64,000 nt of DNA from positions 41,493 to 105,492 of the forward strand of contig JAFTRQ010000132.1 of the NCBI GenBank assembly GCA_017462125.1, given 5' to 3'. Made by a program: the position numbers and the translations under genes. The DNA is from Clostridia bacterium (GTDB lineage Bacteria; Bacillota_A; Clostridia; Oscillospirales; CAG-272). Under the pieces are notes generated by a model. That model worked only from the letters and a program-made list of their open reading frames with translations, did no database searches and had not been told where the DNA came from. Below are positions 42,730 through 51,153 of the stretch, piece after piece. Within the stretch, counting starts at the first letter, position 1. Every line of letters begins with the position of its first letter.

Positions 42730-43704
42730 TTAATATCCAACCTTTTCCCAGCACTGGAATGGTGCGGCAAGCTCCTCGGAGATGTAAACCTGAGTCTTCT
42801 TGGTCTGCAGCATTGTGGAGGGGAGATAAGGCGTGATAGGACCGTGTGTGCAGAGACGGCTGGTCATTCTCTGCCAGGAGGAGAATGTTCCGCAGGTTGC
42901 AAGCGCGTGAACCTCGATTCTCTCCTTCGCTCTCATAACGTCGAGAGGGCCGATGGTAGCGGCGCAGGGGGGAACGTTTGCAATGTCACCCGACTGACCG
43001 AAGGTACCGTTGAGAGAGTTCTGCATAATCGTCATGGGATGCAGCTTGACGATCTGCGCGGGCTGATTGAGCCACTCCTCGATGTCGCCCGAACCGATAA
43101 ACTCGGGGATGGGATCAACGAACGCCATATGTCCTGCCCAACCGGGAGAGGTGGATGCGATATCCGCGCCTGTTCCCTCGGTGATATCGTCAATGATCTT
43201 GGAATAATCCTTGATGTTAGCGTTTGTGGGGAAATGCACGTTCTCCATAGGCATACGGAGCTTCTCGTCGATCTGATAGTAAAGATACTTGATCATAGAG
43301 TGCGCAAAGCCTGCTTCATATGTGATGGGGGCAATATTGCCGTCCTGATCTGCCCATTCGTCCTCTGCTACAAGGTGAACCTTGGAGCAGTCGACCTTGA
43401 AGTAGTTGATCAGCTGTGCGAGAGGAATATAGGTGTCGGGCTCGGGGTTACCGAGGATCATTGTGAAGCTTCTTCCCTGCTCGCTTGCCTCCTTGAGACG
43501 GGTAAAGAGTGTGGAAATGAGAACGGGATGGGGGTTCATCATAACCTTTACTTCAAACTCGGGATGCCACCAAGGCTCTCTCTTTTCGAGATCCTTGCCA
43601 CTGAGGCTACGAACGTAATCACAAACCGCCTTGTCCTTGAAGGGGACAAATTCGTGGGGTTGAAAATCAAATTTTGTTGCGGGATCGGTAATGAAATTGC
43701 TCAT
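42730..43704 (-). CDS. NagB-like (glucosamine-6-phosphate deaminase fold) protein with altered active site
   Basis: 324 residues of the NagB/RpiA superfamily. The EDEW segment (D115) matches the first catalytic acid and H192 in GWAGHMAF the catalytic histidine. The aspartate two residues before that histidine is alanine (A190), and the usual glutamate five after it is D197. It also has about 60 extra residues compared with NagB. It may bind rather than deaminate an amino-sugar phosphate, or act as an isomerase. Downstream of nagA and the CBM9-like gene. Confidence 0.72.
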   Translation of the reverse strand: MSNFITDPATKFDFQPHEFVPFKDKAVCDYVRSLSGKDLEKREPWWHPEFEVKVMMNPHPVLISTLFTRLKEASEQGRSFTMILGNPEPDTYIPLAQLINYFKVDCSKVHLVAEDEWADQDGNIAPITYEAGFAHSMIKYLYYQIDEKLRMPMENVHFPTNANIKDYSKIIDDITEGTGADIASTSPGWAGHMAFVDPIPEFIGSGDIEEWLNQPAQIVKLHPMTIMQNSLNGTFGQSGDIANVPPCAATIGPLDVMRAKERIEVHALATCGTFSSWQRMTSRLCTHGPITPYLPSTMLQTKKTQVYISEELAAPFQCWEKVGY

Positions 43705-43736
43705 TTTCTTTCTCCTTAAATTATGTATTGTTTTTA

Positions 43737-44339
43737 TTATTCAAATATCATTTCTCCGAAGCATTCGGGCTTGTGGAAGGTAAAGCTTTCCTTTGTGACG
43801 GGGCTCCACGAGAGATAGTGGGGCGGATTTGTGAGGTCGGCGCACTTGAAGCAATTTGCGCGGATCTTCTTTCCTTGATAGATCATAAAATCAGGGAAAA
43901 ATCTCTTGATAAAGGAGTATGGAAATCTGTAACAGATCTCCCATCCGCCTTCAAACTTCGTGACCTTACGCGAGAAAAGATCTTCCTCGGTGTCGGGAAT
44001 GAGACGAACGAGGTCGCCAAGTCCGCTTCCCAAGCCAAGGTAGCAGCATCCTACGGCGTTGTTTTCAAAGTTGAAGTATCGGGGATCGTCCTCCATAGGA
44101 CGGAAGAAAAATTCCAGACAGCAATCCTCATACGGTGCGCCAAGGAGCTCGGTCTCAACGGCTCTGTGCTCATATTCCTCCGTCCAAAGGCGAACGAGAA
44201 TTGCTTCGTTATCATAGGCGATCTGCGCCCATGCCTTCACATTGTCGGGCGTGTCAAGATATTTGTTCTCCATCGTCATGATCGGCTTATCCGACCAATC
44301 GGCACCGGGTAGCATTTTCTTTATTTCATAAGTCTTCAT
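43737..44339 (-). CDS. CBM9-like carbohydrate-binding protein, cytoplasmic
   Basis: 200 residues, a lone beta-sandwich domain with the CBM9 pattern: WAQIAYDNEAILVRLW strand, a CCLEFFFRP strand, NFENNAVG and WEICYRFPYSFI. No signal peptide or catalytic domain. Such stand-alone domains near sugar genes have no assigned role; it may sense or hold an oligosaccharide. It starts five bases after the NagA stop and is clearly co-transcribed. Confidence 0.7.
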   Translation of the reverse strand: MKTYEIKKMLPGADWSDKPIMTMENKYLDTPDNVKAWAQIAYDNEAILVRLWTEEYEHRAVETELLGAPYEDCCLEFFFRPMEDDPRYFNFENNAVGCCYLGLGSGLGDLVRLIPDTEEDLFSRKVTKFEGGWEICYRFPYSFIKRFFPDFMIYQGKKIRANCFKCADLTNPPHYLSWSPVTKESFTFHKPECFGEMIFE

Positions 44340-44344
44340 TTCAC

Positions 44345-45478
44345 TTACTCGCCTCCAATAAATACGCGTTTGATTCCCATTTTATAATCAACGATCACAA
44401 GGTCTGCCCTCTTGCCCTTGGCAATCTCGCCGCGGTCGAAAAATCCTACCGCTTGCGCGGGATTGTAGGATGCAAACTTGAACACGTCAACAAGTGACGC
44501 GCCCGTGTGCTTGATCATATTTCTGCAGGAGATATCCAACGTCATCTTCGAGCCCGCGATCTCGCCCGTGTGATCGAAATTGATGTCGTCTACGCCGTCG
44601 TAGCCCTCGGGGACAGGACCGTCACAAGCATATGCGTCGGAGATTAAGATGATCCTGTCGTCTCCCTTGATCCTTCTGGTCAAGCGGAGCAGATAGGGAT
44701 CAACGTGAATGCCGCGGCTGTCACAGATCAGCTCGGCGTAGATCTCATGATTGAAATAGACCGTTTCGTCCACGCAAGGAGTTCTGCACTCGGGATATTT
44801 CTGCAGAGTTCCGGTTGCGTTAAGGTGGTGCGTACCGATCTTCAGACCGTAAGGCATCAGCGCTTCGATCTGATAGGGTTCTGCCTCACTGTGCGCCACA
44901 GAAAAGACGGCGGCGGGATTTTTCGCTTTGACGTCAAGGACAAAATCAAGAATATTCTCTCGCTCGGGAGCTAACGCCCAGACCCGCGCAAGATCGTAAG
45001 CCGCGTCGATAATCGGCTGATATTTCTCCTTATTGACAGCACCCTGCCAAGGGTTGGATTCCTTATCACAGCCGAATTTCGGATTGAGATAAGGCCCCTC
45101 CATATAGAATCCCGCGATGTTTTTGCATTCGGGCTTCTTCATTGCCTCCTTGAGGTCTGCGATCGCCTTGACGTAGCCTGCAGTATCCATACTGAAGTAA
45201 AGGGCGGGCAGAAGGGTGGTGGTTCCGTGCGCAAGATGGTGCATACTCGCTCTCTCGGGCTCATCCTGGAAAAAGACGTAGCCGTCGGAATGCGTGTGGA
45301 TATCAACGAATCCGGGGCCCACGTAAAGTCCCTCAGCATCAATGATCTCACAGCCCTCGGGCGTCTTCAAAGCTCTTGTCTCACCAAAATCGACGATCCT
45401 CCCGTTGTCGATCAGCAGAGTGGCATCGGGTATAAAATGGTCACGCATGATCAGCGTGCAGTTGGTTATTGCTGTCAT
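44345..45478 (-). CDS. nagA: N-acetylglucosamine-6-phosphate deacetylase
   Basis: 377 residues from the ATG at 45478; the open frame extends upstream through the leader repeat, which is not protein-like. Metal and catalytic residues: GFVDIHTHSDG, EGPYLNP, the GTHHLNAT histidine pair and catalytic D in LISDAYACDG. It deacetylates GlcNAc-6-phosphate (or a related acetamido sugar phosphate) in the cytoplasm. GGAG of the leader repeat copy C is its ribosome binding site. Confidence 0.88.
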   Translation of the reverse strand: MTAITNCTLIMRDHFIPDATLLIDNGRIVDFGETRALKTPEGCEIIDAEGLYVGPGFVDIHTHSDGYVFFQDEPERASMHHLAHGTTTLLPALYFSMDTAGYVKAIADLKEAMKKPECKNIAGFYMEGPYLNPKFGCDKESNPWQGAVNKEKYQPIIDAAYDLARVWALAPERENILDFVLDVKAKNPAAVFSVAHSEAEPYQIEALMPYGLKIGTHHLNATGTLQKYPECRTPCVDETVYFNHEIYAELICDSRGIHVDPYLLRLTRRIKGDDRIILISDAYACDGPVPEGYDGVDDINFDHTGEIAGSKMTLDISCRNMIKHTGASLVDVFKFASYNPAQAVGFFDRGEIAKGKRADLVIVDYKMGIKRVFIGGE

Positions 45479-45637
45479 TTCAATCTCCACCCCGCCGCTT
45501 TGCGGCGGTACATTATTAATCGATGAATTTTGCCGAAAGGCGAAACTTGTGCGTGAATTATGCCACAGGCAAGCAGTAAAGCTCACTACACCGCCTTGCG
45601 GTAGAATTACTTATAAGTGAAAAGTAACTTTCACGCT
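45479..45637 (-). repeat. Structured leader repeat, copy C
   Basis: Shares GCGTGAAAGTTACTT, TCGGCAAAATTCATCGATTA and the final GC hairpin with copies A and B, but the final hairpin is compact: CCGCCGC-AAA-GCGGCGG, followed by GGTGGAG and the ATG of nagA. The middle differs, so the shared parts are the ends and hairpins. Confidence 0.75.
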
Positions 45638-45715
45638 GTTCGCCTTTCAAAAAGGATCGGTTATCTTTGTACAAAACCGACAAAATCGTTTTGCCCAAAG
45701 GTTTTTAACATAATA

Positions 45716-45744
45716 ATTATACAATAAATGCCAATGATTGTCAA
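45716..45744 (-). promoter_or_regulatory. SigA promoter of the nagA operon
   Basis: Minus-strand TTGACA (45744-45739), 17 bases, TATAAT (45721-45716). It gives a leader of about 230 bases, most of it repeat copy C. Confidence 0.88.
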
Positions 45745-45802
45745 GTACAACATTCGGTACGTTTTGTTTGGAATATGCTTCGGAGCGAGCAATACCCACT
45801 TT

Positions 45803-46573
45803 CTATTGCATCAAAATCCGACAAAAAGCCTCGTGTGCCGCGCCGTTGGTGCAGACCACGTGTTGCTTCAGGCAGGTCACGTCAAGCTCCTTGCCAAGCC
45901 CCGTAACTACACCGCCCGCCTCGCGGACGATACAAAGCCCTGCCGCGAAATCCCAAGGCTTCAGATACCTACCGAGATAAACGTCGGCACGACCGCAGGC
46001 AACGTAGGCAAATTCAAGCGCGGCTGACCCAAAGGTGCGGATATCCTGACACGCAAGATATATCCTTCTTGCGTGATCAAGCGCCATATCGACCTCGTTT
46101 TTGTAATAGGCATTGAATTCCAAGAGTCCTACACAATCCGAAAGCTTCGCGTGCTCAGAAACACGGATCGGGTGCCCGTTAAGAAAAGCGCCCTTTCCCT
46201 TCTCCGCCGTAAAAAGCTCCCCTGTATAAGGTGAATAGATCACTCCAAGCACGCTCTCTCCGTGAGACCACAGAGCAAGTGACAGGCAATTAAAGGGCAA
46301 AGCGTGCATAAAATTCGTTGTGCCGTCGATGGGATCAAGGATCCAATACTCCTTTTCCGCGTCAAAGTCAAGGCTGTCATAATCCTCCTCGGAGATAAAG
46401 CCCACGGCAGGAAATTCCTCCTTCAGCCTGCGCTTGACGTGCTCCGAGACCTCAAGGTCGGCACGGGTAACGAAATCGCTGTCACCCTTGACCCGCACGT
46501 CCGAGCGCAAAAGGTCGTCAAAAAAGATTGCGTCGGTTTCCTTTATGATTCCAATAATATTTTCAATATTCAT
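45803..46573 (-). CDS. Inositol monophosphatase-family phosphatase
   Basis: 256 residues. Metal motifs SEED, DPIDGTTNF and the C-terminal YLKPWDFAAG are intact. The family hydrolyses inositol phosphates, histidinol phosphate, fructose bisphosphate or 3'-phosphoadenosine phosphate; substrate open. Monocistronic from the promoter at 46612. Confidence 0.88.
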   Translation of the reverse strand: MNIENIIGIIKETDAIFFDDLLRSDVRVKGDSDFVTRADLEVSEHVKRRLKEEFPAVGFISEEDYDSLDFDAEKEYWILDPIDGTTNFMHALPFNCLSLALWSHGESVLGVIYSPYTGELFTAEKGKGAFLNGHPIRVSEHAKLSDCVGLLEFNAYYKNEVDMALDHARRIYLACQDIRTFGSAALEFAYVACGRADVYLGRYLKPWDFAAGLCIVREAGGVVTGLGKELDVTCLKQHVVCTNGAAHEAFCRILMQ

Positions 46574-46611
46574 TTTTCACATCGTCCTTATTTATCGATT
46601 TATACGGTATC

Positions 46612-46640
46612 AGTATAGCACGCTTTCCCTGTCAAGTCAA
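46612..46640 (-). promoter_or_regulatory. Promoter of the phosphatase
   Basis: Minus-strand TTGACT (46640-46635), 17 bases, TATACT (46617-46612). Confidence 0.8.
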
Positions 46641-46712
46641 GAACAAACCGTAAAATTCGACAAAAGAACCCTTCGTCAAGCATTGAATGTCGATAAATCT
46701 GCCAATTTTTTC

Positions 46713-46741
46713 TTGACAATGACGGAAAACTGTGATACAAT
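46713..46741 (+). promoter_or_regulatory. Promoter of the phosphoribosyltransferase
   Basis: TTGACA (46713-46718), 17 bases, TACAAT (46736-46741). The short leader contains AAAGGG...CCCTTT. Confidence 0.85.
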
Positions 46742-46785
46742 TAAAAAAAAGGGGCTTTTTCGTCCCTTTTGGAATGGAGACAACA

Positions 46786-47427
46786 ATGCCAACCACAAAC
46801 AGCTACAAGATCAAAACCAAGAAGGAAAATCTTTTTCTCCGTGTTTCCCAAGGCCACTTCGCCACAAGCCATAGCCATATCAATTATTATATTGACGTGA
46901 CAACGCAGAAGACCCGTCTCTCCGAGGCGCAGGCCGTCGCGAAGGAGTTGGTTTCTTACTATAACAACACAACCATCGTGGACACGATTCTCTGCCTTGA
47001 CGGTACGCAGGTCATCGGCACCTGTCTGGCGGAGGAGCTGACCCGCGGTAACTATATGAATCTCAACGCGCATCAAACTATCTACGTGGTCACACCCGAG
47101 CACACCACGGGAAGCCAGCTGATCTTCCGCGATAATATCACTCCTATGATCGCGAACAAAAACGTGCTTGTGCTTGCCGCATCCGTTACCACGGGCTACA
47201 CCGCACAGGCGGCAATCGAGGCAATCAAGTATTACGGCGGTAAGGTTGCGGGCGTATGCTCGATCTTCGCAACCGTTGACGAGTGCGCAGGCATCCCCGT
47301 TTACTCGGTATTTGACCCCAAGGACCTGCAGGGCTATGCAAGCTATGCGTCCCACGAATGTCCTATGTGTAAAAGAGGCGAAAGGATCGACGCACTGGTC
47401 AATAGCTTTGGTTTTTCAAAGCTGTGA
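46786..47427 (+). CDS. Orotate phosphoribosyltransferase-like protein
   Basis: 213 residues from the ATG at 46786, six bases after GGAG; upstream in-frame ATGs lack such a site. PRPP loop NVLVLAASVTTGYTA and an earlier DTILCLDGTQVIG strand fit type I phosphoribosyltransferases of the OPRT group. The acidic pair usual in the PRPP loop (DD) is replaced by AA. The C-terminus carries CPMCKRG, a possible half zinc site. Probably a purine/pyrimidine salvage or regulatory protein. Confidence 0.75.
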   Translation: MPTTNSYKIKTKKENLFLRVSQGHFATSHSHINYYIDVTTQKTRLSEAQAVAKELVSYYNNTTIVDTILCLDGTQVIGTCLAEELTRGNYMNLNAHQTIYVVTPEHTTGSQLIFRDNITPMIANKNVLVLAASVTTGYTAQAAIEAIKYYGGKVAGVCSIFATVDECAGIPVYSVFDPKDLQGYASYASHECPMCKRGERIDALVNSFGFSKL

Positions 47428-47453
47428 TTGCTTTAATATTCGAACAACTCTTT

Positions 47454-47485
47454 GTCCGACCTCAAATGAGGTCGGACGTTTTTTT
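47454..47485 (+). terminator. Terminator of the phosphoribosyltransferase
   Basis: GTCCGACCTC, loop AAAT, GAGGTCGGAC, then G and eight T residues. Confidence 0.92.
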
Positions 47486-47765
47486 ATTTCCAATGTAGCA
47501 AATTGAACCACGAATTTTTTCAAAATTCGTGGTTCAAAAGGATAAAATGGCTACTTAAAATAACCATTTTGAAAGTTTTTGGGATTCTTAAACCTTTTTT
47601 CCAAAAAGGTTTAAGCGGGGTGCAGGGGCAGAGCCTCGTATCGCGTCTCCCCTATAAATTGCAATTTAACAAATTCATCAATATTTCTCTCTTTTTTTCC
47701 AAATCCCTTGAAAAATCCTGCGCAATATATTATAATAATATCAAATACAAAAAAGGAGATTTCGT
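47486..47765 (+). repeat. Gene-free stretch: hairpin and dispersed repeat
   Basis: A perfect 16-base stem TTGAACCACGAATTTT/AAAATTCGTGGTTCAA (47503-47537) is followed at 47571-47640 by a third copy of the AAGGTTTAAGCGGGG...GGGGCAGAGCC repeat and a CGCGTCTCCC tail. A TATAAT-like motif near 47730 (ATATTATAATAATAT) may be the promoter of the DUF5058 operon; AAAGGAG precedes the gene. Confidence 0.6.
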
Positions 47766-48503
47766 ATGGAATTCAACGTTAACAGTCCGATTCTGTTCGT
47801 TATCGTCGGCGCGATCATCGCTCTTGTGCTTGCACAATCGGTATTCTTCTTAGTACGTGCTGTCAAGCGAGCAAAGCAACTCGGCATCAAATCCTCAACC
47901 GTCAAAAAAACCATTTCTTCAGCGGCAGTCTTTACCATCGCCCCCGCCATCGCGATTCTTGTGGGCGTGGTGGCGCTGTCAAAGAGCCTTGGTATCCCGC
48001 TCCCCTGGCTTCGCCTCTCGGTCATCGGCTCGATCACCTATGAAACCGTTGCCGCAGGTAACGCACTTGAAGCCGCAGGCATGAGCGCCGCTACTACTAT
48101 CACAGATCCGTCTATCTACATAACCGTGGCTTGGGTCATGACCGTGGGCATCGCGGCAGGACTTGTTTTCGTTCCCTTCGTCACCAAAAAGATCCAATCG
48201 GGCATGATGAAAATGGGTATGAAGGATAAAAAATGGGGCGAGATCTTCAACAATGCAATGTTTCTCGGTATGATCTCGGCATTTCTCGGATACGTTTTCT
48301 GTGACGTAGGGCTGATCTTCAAGGGTGACCCCTCGGGCTTCATTCCCGTCTGCGTTATGGCAGTCTCTGCCGTGGTTATGGCAATCTGCGGGCTGATCGC
48401 TATGAAGACCAAGGCTCGTTGGCTCAACGACTATGCCCTGCCTATGAGCCTGATCATCGGTATGGCTTCGGCAATCCCCTTCACTATGGTACTTGGAGGT
48501 TAA
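47766..48503 (+). CDS. DUF5058 membrane protein
   Basis: 245 residues, six to seven membrane helices. The loop SITYETVAAGNALEAAG and the KKIQSGMMKMGMKDKKWGE cytosolic segment match DUF5058. Function unknown. The next gene starts one base after its stop and encodes a second membrane protein, and a third encodes an M20 peptidase. The pair may be a two-component peptide or amino acid transporter feeding or following the peptidase; this is inference. Confidence 0.78.
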   Translation: MEFNVNSPILFVIVGAIIALVLAQSVFFLVRAVKRAKQLGIKSSTVKKTISSAAVFTIAPAIAILVGVVALSKSLGIPLPWLRLSVIGSITYETVAAGNALEAAGMSAATTITDPSIYITVAWVMTVGIAAGLVFVPFVTKKIQSGMMKMGMKDKKWGEIFNNAMFLGMISAFLGYVFCDVGLIFKGDPSGFIPVCVMAVSAVVMAICGLIAMKTKARWLNDYALPMSLIIGMASAIPFTMVLGG

Positions 48504-48504
48504 G

Positions 48505-49176
48505 ATGATGAAATATACAGAACGTACATATATGGAAAGTGTCCACGCAAGCGGACGGATATGGGGTATCATCGTAGCCATCGTGCTCTTTGCATTCCCG
48601 CTTTCTCTTTCCCTGATCTACAACGCGCTCCCCAACACCTCCGTCCTGCTTAAGGGAATCCTCGCTACCGCGCCTATGTATTGGGCTGTTGGTATTGTCG
48701 AGATCTTCACCTACGTTCCCATGCTTGGCGCAGGTGGCACCTATCTCTCCTTCGTTACGGGCAATATCTCCAATCTGAAGCTTCCCTGCGCCATCGACGC
48801 TATGGAGCGCGCAGAGGTCAAGGCATCCAGCGAGGAGGGCGAGGTTATTTCCACCATCGCTATCGCGGTCTCCAGCATCGTCACCACGGTGATCATCATC
48901 CTCGGAGTTATCCTCATCGTGCCTCTGACCCCCATTCTTGAATCCCCCATCCTTGAGCCCGCATTCGATATGATCCTCCCCGCACTCTTCGGCGGTCTCG
49001 CTGTGGTCTTCATTTCCAAGAATGCCAAGCTTTCGATCGCACCGATCATACTGATGCTGATTCTCTTTATATTTGTCCCCGCATTGAATGCCGGAACAGT
49101 CGGCATTATGGTACCTGTGGGCGTGCTCTTCACCGTTGGCGTTGCGCGCTTTATGTATAAGAAGGGATGGCTGTAA
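48505..49176 (+). CDS. Partner membrane protein of DUF5058
   Basis: 223 residues from the ATG at 48505 (GGAGG nine bases upstream). About six helices with loops MLGAGGTYLSFVTGNISNLKLPCAIDAME, conserved-looking but not assigned to a named family with confidence. A TGNISNLK loop and the charged EVKASSEEGE segment face the cytoplasm. Translationally coupled to its neighbours on both sides. Confidence 0.7.
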   Translation: MMKYTERTYMESVHASGRIWGIIVAIVLFAFPLSLSLIYNALPNTSVLLKGILATAPMYWAVGIVEIFTYVPMLGAGGTYLSFVTGNISNLKLPCAIDAMERAEVKASSEEGEVISTIAIAVSSIVTTVIIILGVILIVPLTPILESPILEPAFDMILPALFGGLAVVFISKNAKLSIAPIILMLILFIFVPALNAGTVGIMVPVGVLFTVGVARFMYKKGWL

Positions 49177-49177
49177 T

Positions 49178-50626
49178 ATGCAAATATTTCTTTACTGTCT
49201 TGCCGCTGTCGGAGCGCTGATTTTGGCGCTTCTGGCAATCATCATTATTCGCACTCTGCGCTTCAAGCCTGCGGCACAGCCTGCTCCCCTTGAAGCGGAA
49301 GAGCCTGTCGACCGCGACCGTGTCACAAGCAATCTGCAGGAGCTTGTACGCTGTAAGACCGTGTCTTATCACGACAGCGCTTTGGAGGATGACGCGGAGT
49401 TTGAAAAGCTGATTTCTCTGCTCCCCACGCTCTATCCCAACGTTTATAAGACCTGCACCCTGACCCGCCTGCCCGACCGCGCTCTGCTCTACCGCATGAA
49501 GGGAAAGCAGGATAGCAACCCCTCTGTTATGATGGCACATTATGACGTAGTGCCCGTTAACGAGGACGGTTGGAACAAGCCCCCCTTTGAAGCCATTCTT
49601 GAGGACGGTGTGATCTGGGGACGCGGTACGCTTGATACCAAGGTCACCTTCGGCTCGATCCTGTATGCCGCCGACACGCTGATAGCAGAGGGCTTTGTTC
49701 CCGAAAACGACCTCTATTTCGCCTTTTCGGGCGGCGAAGAGGTCAATGGCAGAGGCGCTGAAAACATCGTGGATTACTTTGAAGAAAACAAGATCACCCC
49801 TGCGCTGGTGCTTGACGAGGGCGGCGCCGTGGTTGAGAACGTATTCCCCGGTGTCAAGGCTCCCTGTGGTATGATCGGTATTGCCGAAAAGGGCATGGTA
49901 GACGTTTGCTACCGCGCAAAAAGCGCAGGCGGTCACGCCTCTGCCCCCAAGCCTCACACCCCCGTGGGAACCTTGTCCTCCGCTTGTGTGAAGATCGAAA
50001 AGAATCCCTTCCCCTCTCATATGAGCGAGCCCGTGGCGAAGATGTTCGACACGTTAGGGCGCCACTCCAATTTCCTGTACCGTATGATCTTCGCCAACCT
50101 TTGGTGCTTCTCTCCCGTTCTTGATATGATCTGTAAAAAGAGCGGCGGCGAGCTGAACGCGCTGATGCGCACCACCGTAGCGTTCACGCAGATGAGCGGA
50201 AGCGCAGCTCCCAACGTGATCCCTCCCGAGGCAACGATGGTCTCCAATATCAGACTCAATCCCCACGATACCGTTGACAGCGCGCTTGCTTACCTCAAAA
50301 AGGTGGCGGATGACGAAAACGTTGAGATCACCGCAATCCACGGTATGAATCCCAGCCGCATCTCGGTGGCTGATTGCGAGGCATTCGACAAGGTCGCGCT
50401 TGCCGTTTCCTCTACCTGGAAGGGCACCATCGTCTCTCCTTATCTGATGGTGCAATGCTCCGACAGCCGTCATTGGGGCAGGATCTCTGACCGCGTTTAC
50501 CGCTTCTCCGCAATGGATCTGACAAGCGAGGAGCGCGCCACCATCCACGGACACAACGAGCGCATCCGCGTGGATTGTCTCTGCCGCGCCTCTGAATTCT
50601 ATCTCAGGTTGATGAGAATGTGCTGA
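49178..50626 (+). CDS. Membrane-anchored M20 carboxypeptidase
   Basis: 482 residues from the ATG at 49178, which overlaps no other frame and follows the previous stop by one base. An N-terminal helix (3-25) anchors it; the M20 domain then shows MAHYDVVP, GRGTLDTK, FSGGEEVNG and DEGG, with a lid including GGHAS. It resembles PM20D1-type carboxypeptidases that hydrolyse or form N-acyl amino acids. Ends the DUF5058 operon. Confidence 0.85.
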   Translation: MQIFLYCLAAVGALILALLAIIIIRTLRFKPAAQPAPLEAEEPVDRDRVTSNLQELVRCKTVSYHDSALEDDAEFEKLISLLPTLYPNVYKTCTLTRLPDRALLYRMKGKQDSNPSVMMAHYDVVPVNEDGWNKPPFEAILEDGVIWGRGTLDTKVTFGSILYAADTLIAEGFVPENDLYFAFSGGEEVNGRGAENIVDYFEENKITPALVLDEGGAVVENVFPGVKAPCGMIGIAEKGMVDVCYRAKSAGGHASAPKPHTPVGTLSSACVKIEKNPFPSHMSEPVAKMFDTLGRHSNFLYRMIFANLWCFSPVLDMICKKSGGELNALMRTTVAFTQMSGSAAPNVIPPEATMVSNIRLNPHDTVDSALAYLKKVADDENVEITAIHGMNPSRISVADCEAFDKVALAVSSTWKGTIVSPYLMVQCSDSRHWGRISDRVYRFSAMDLTSEERATIHGHNERIRVDCLCRASEFYLRLMRMC

Positions 50627-50641
50627 TACCATTAAATATAC

Positions 50642-50680
50642 TTAAAGCATCCCGACAGAAAATCTGTCGGGATGCTTTAA
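50642..50680. terminator. Bidirectional terminator
   Basis: A 17-base perfect stem (TTAAAGCATCCCGACAG and complement) with loop AAAAT between the convergent genes 49178 and 50692. Confidence 0.85.
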
Positions 50681-50691
50681 TATCATCTTAC

Positions 50692-51093
50692 TTATACGAA
50701 CAATTTTGCAAAATAGATCAAGCCAATAGACGACATGATCAACAAAATAAAATTTACAACAGAAACAACTTTTGCCCAAACCACCATTCCTTTTGTCGGC
50801 AAATACTTGATCGATGAAAAACCAAGACAGAGACCGATCAGTGTACAAACAGATGCGATACAGGAAGCAATGAAACCGCAAAACATCACAGCTGCGCCCG
50901 CGGCGATAACAGCAAAGGTTGACATGCCCGGGATCTGATCATTTTCGGGATTAGATTCAACGCCTATCATCAGCATATAAAAGACGATAAACATTGACAT
51001 AACAAAAATCGCTAAACACAGCAAAGCAATAGATACCTGAAACCGTCCTGTGCGATAATTTTCGTGATCTGCCAAAAACGTGTCTTGTTTCAT
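50692..51093 (-). CDS. Small membrane protein, four helices
   Basis: 133 residues from the ATG at 51093 (GGAG ten bases upstream). Hydrophobic helices at about 22-44, 63-85 and 105-130 with a polar loop EDQIPGM between. The repeated small residues and CxxxC-like CGFIASCIASVC recall DUF4190-type proteins, but the match is not certain. Lies 60 bases after the 51154 gene and may be co-transcribed. Confidence 0.65.
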   Translation of the reverse strand: MKQDTFLADHENYRTGRFQVSIALLCLAIFVMSMFIVFYMLMIGVESNPENDQIPGMSTFAVIAAGAAVMFCGFIASCIASVCTLIGLCLGFSSIKYLPTKGMVVWAKVVSVVNFILLIMSSIGLIYFAKLFV

Positions 51094-51153
51094 ACTCTGT
51101 TTTCTCCAAAAAGTCAAATGATTCTCGTGAAAACGTTTTTACAAACACACAGC

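Noticed and set aside
45479..45586. N-terminal extension of NagA
   Set aside because: It is translation of the leader repeat; the family start and GGAG site fit the ATG at 45478.
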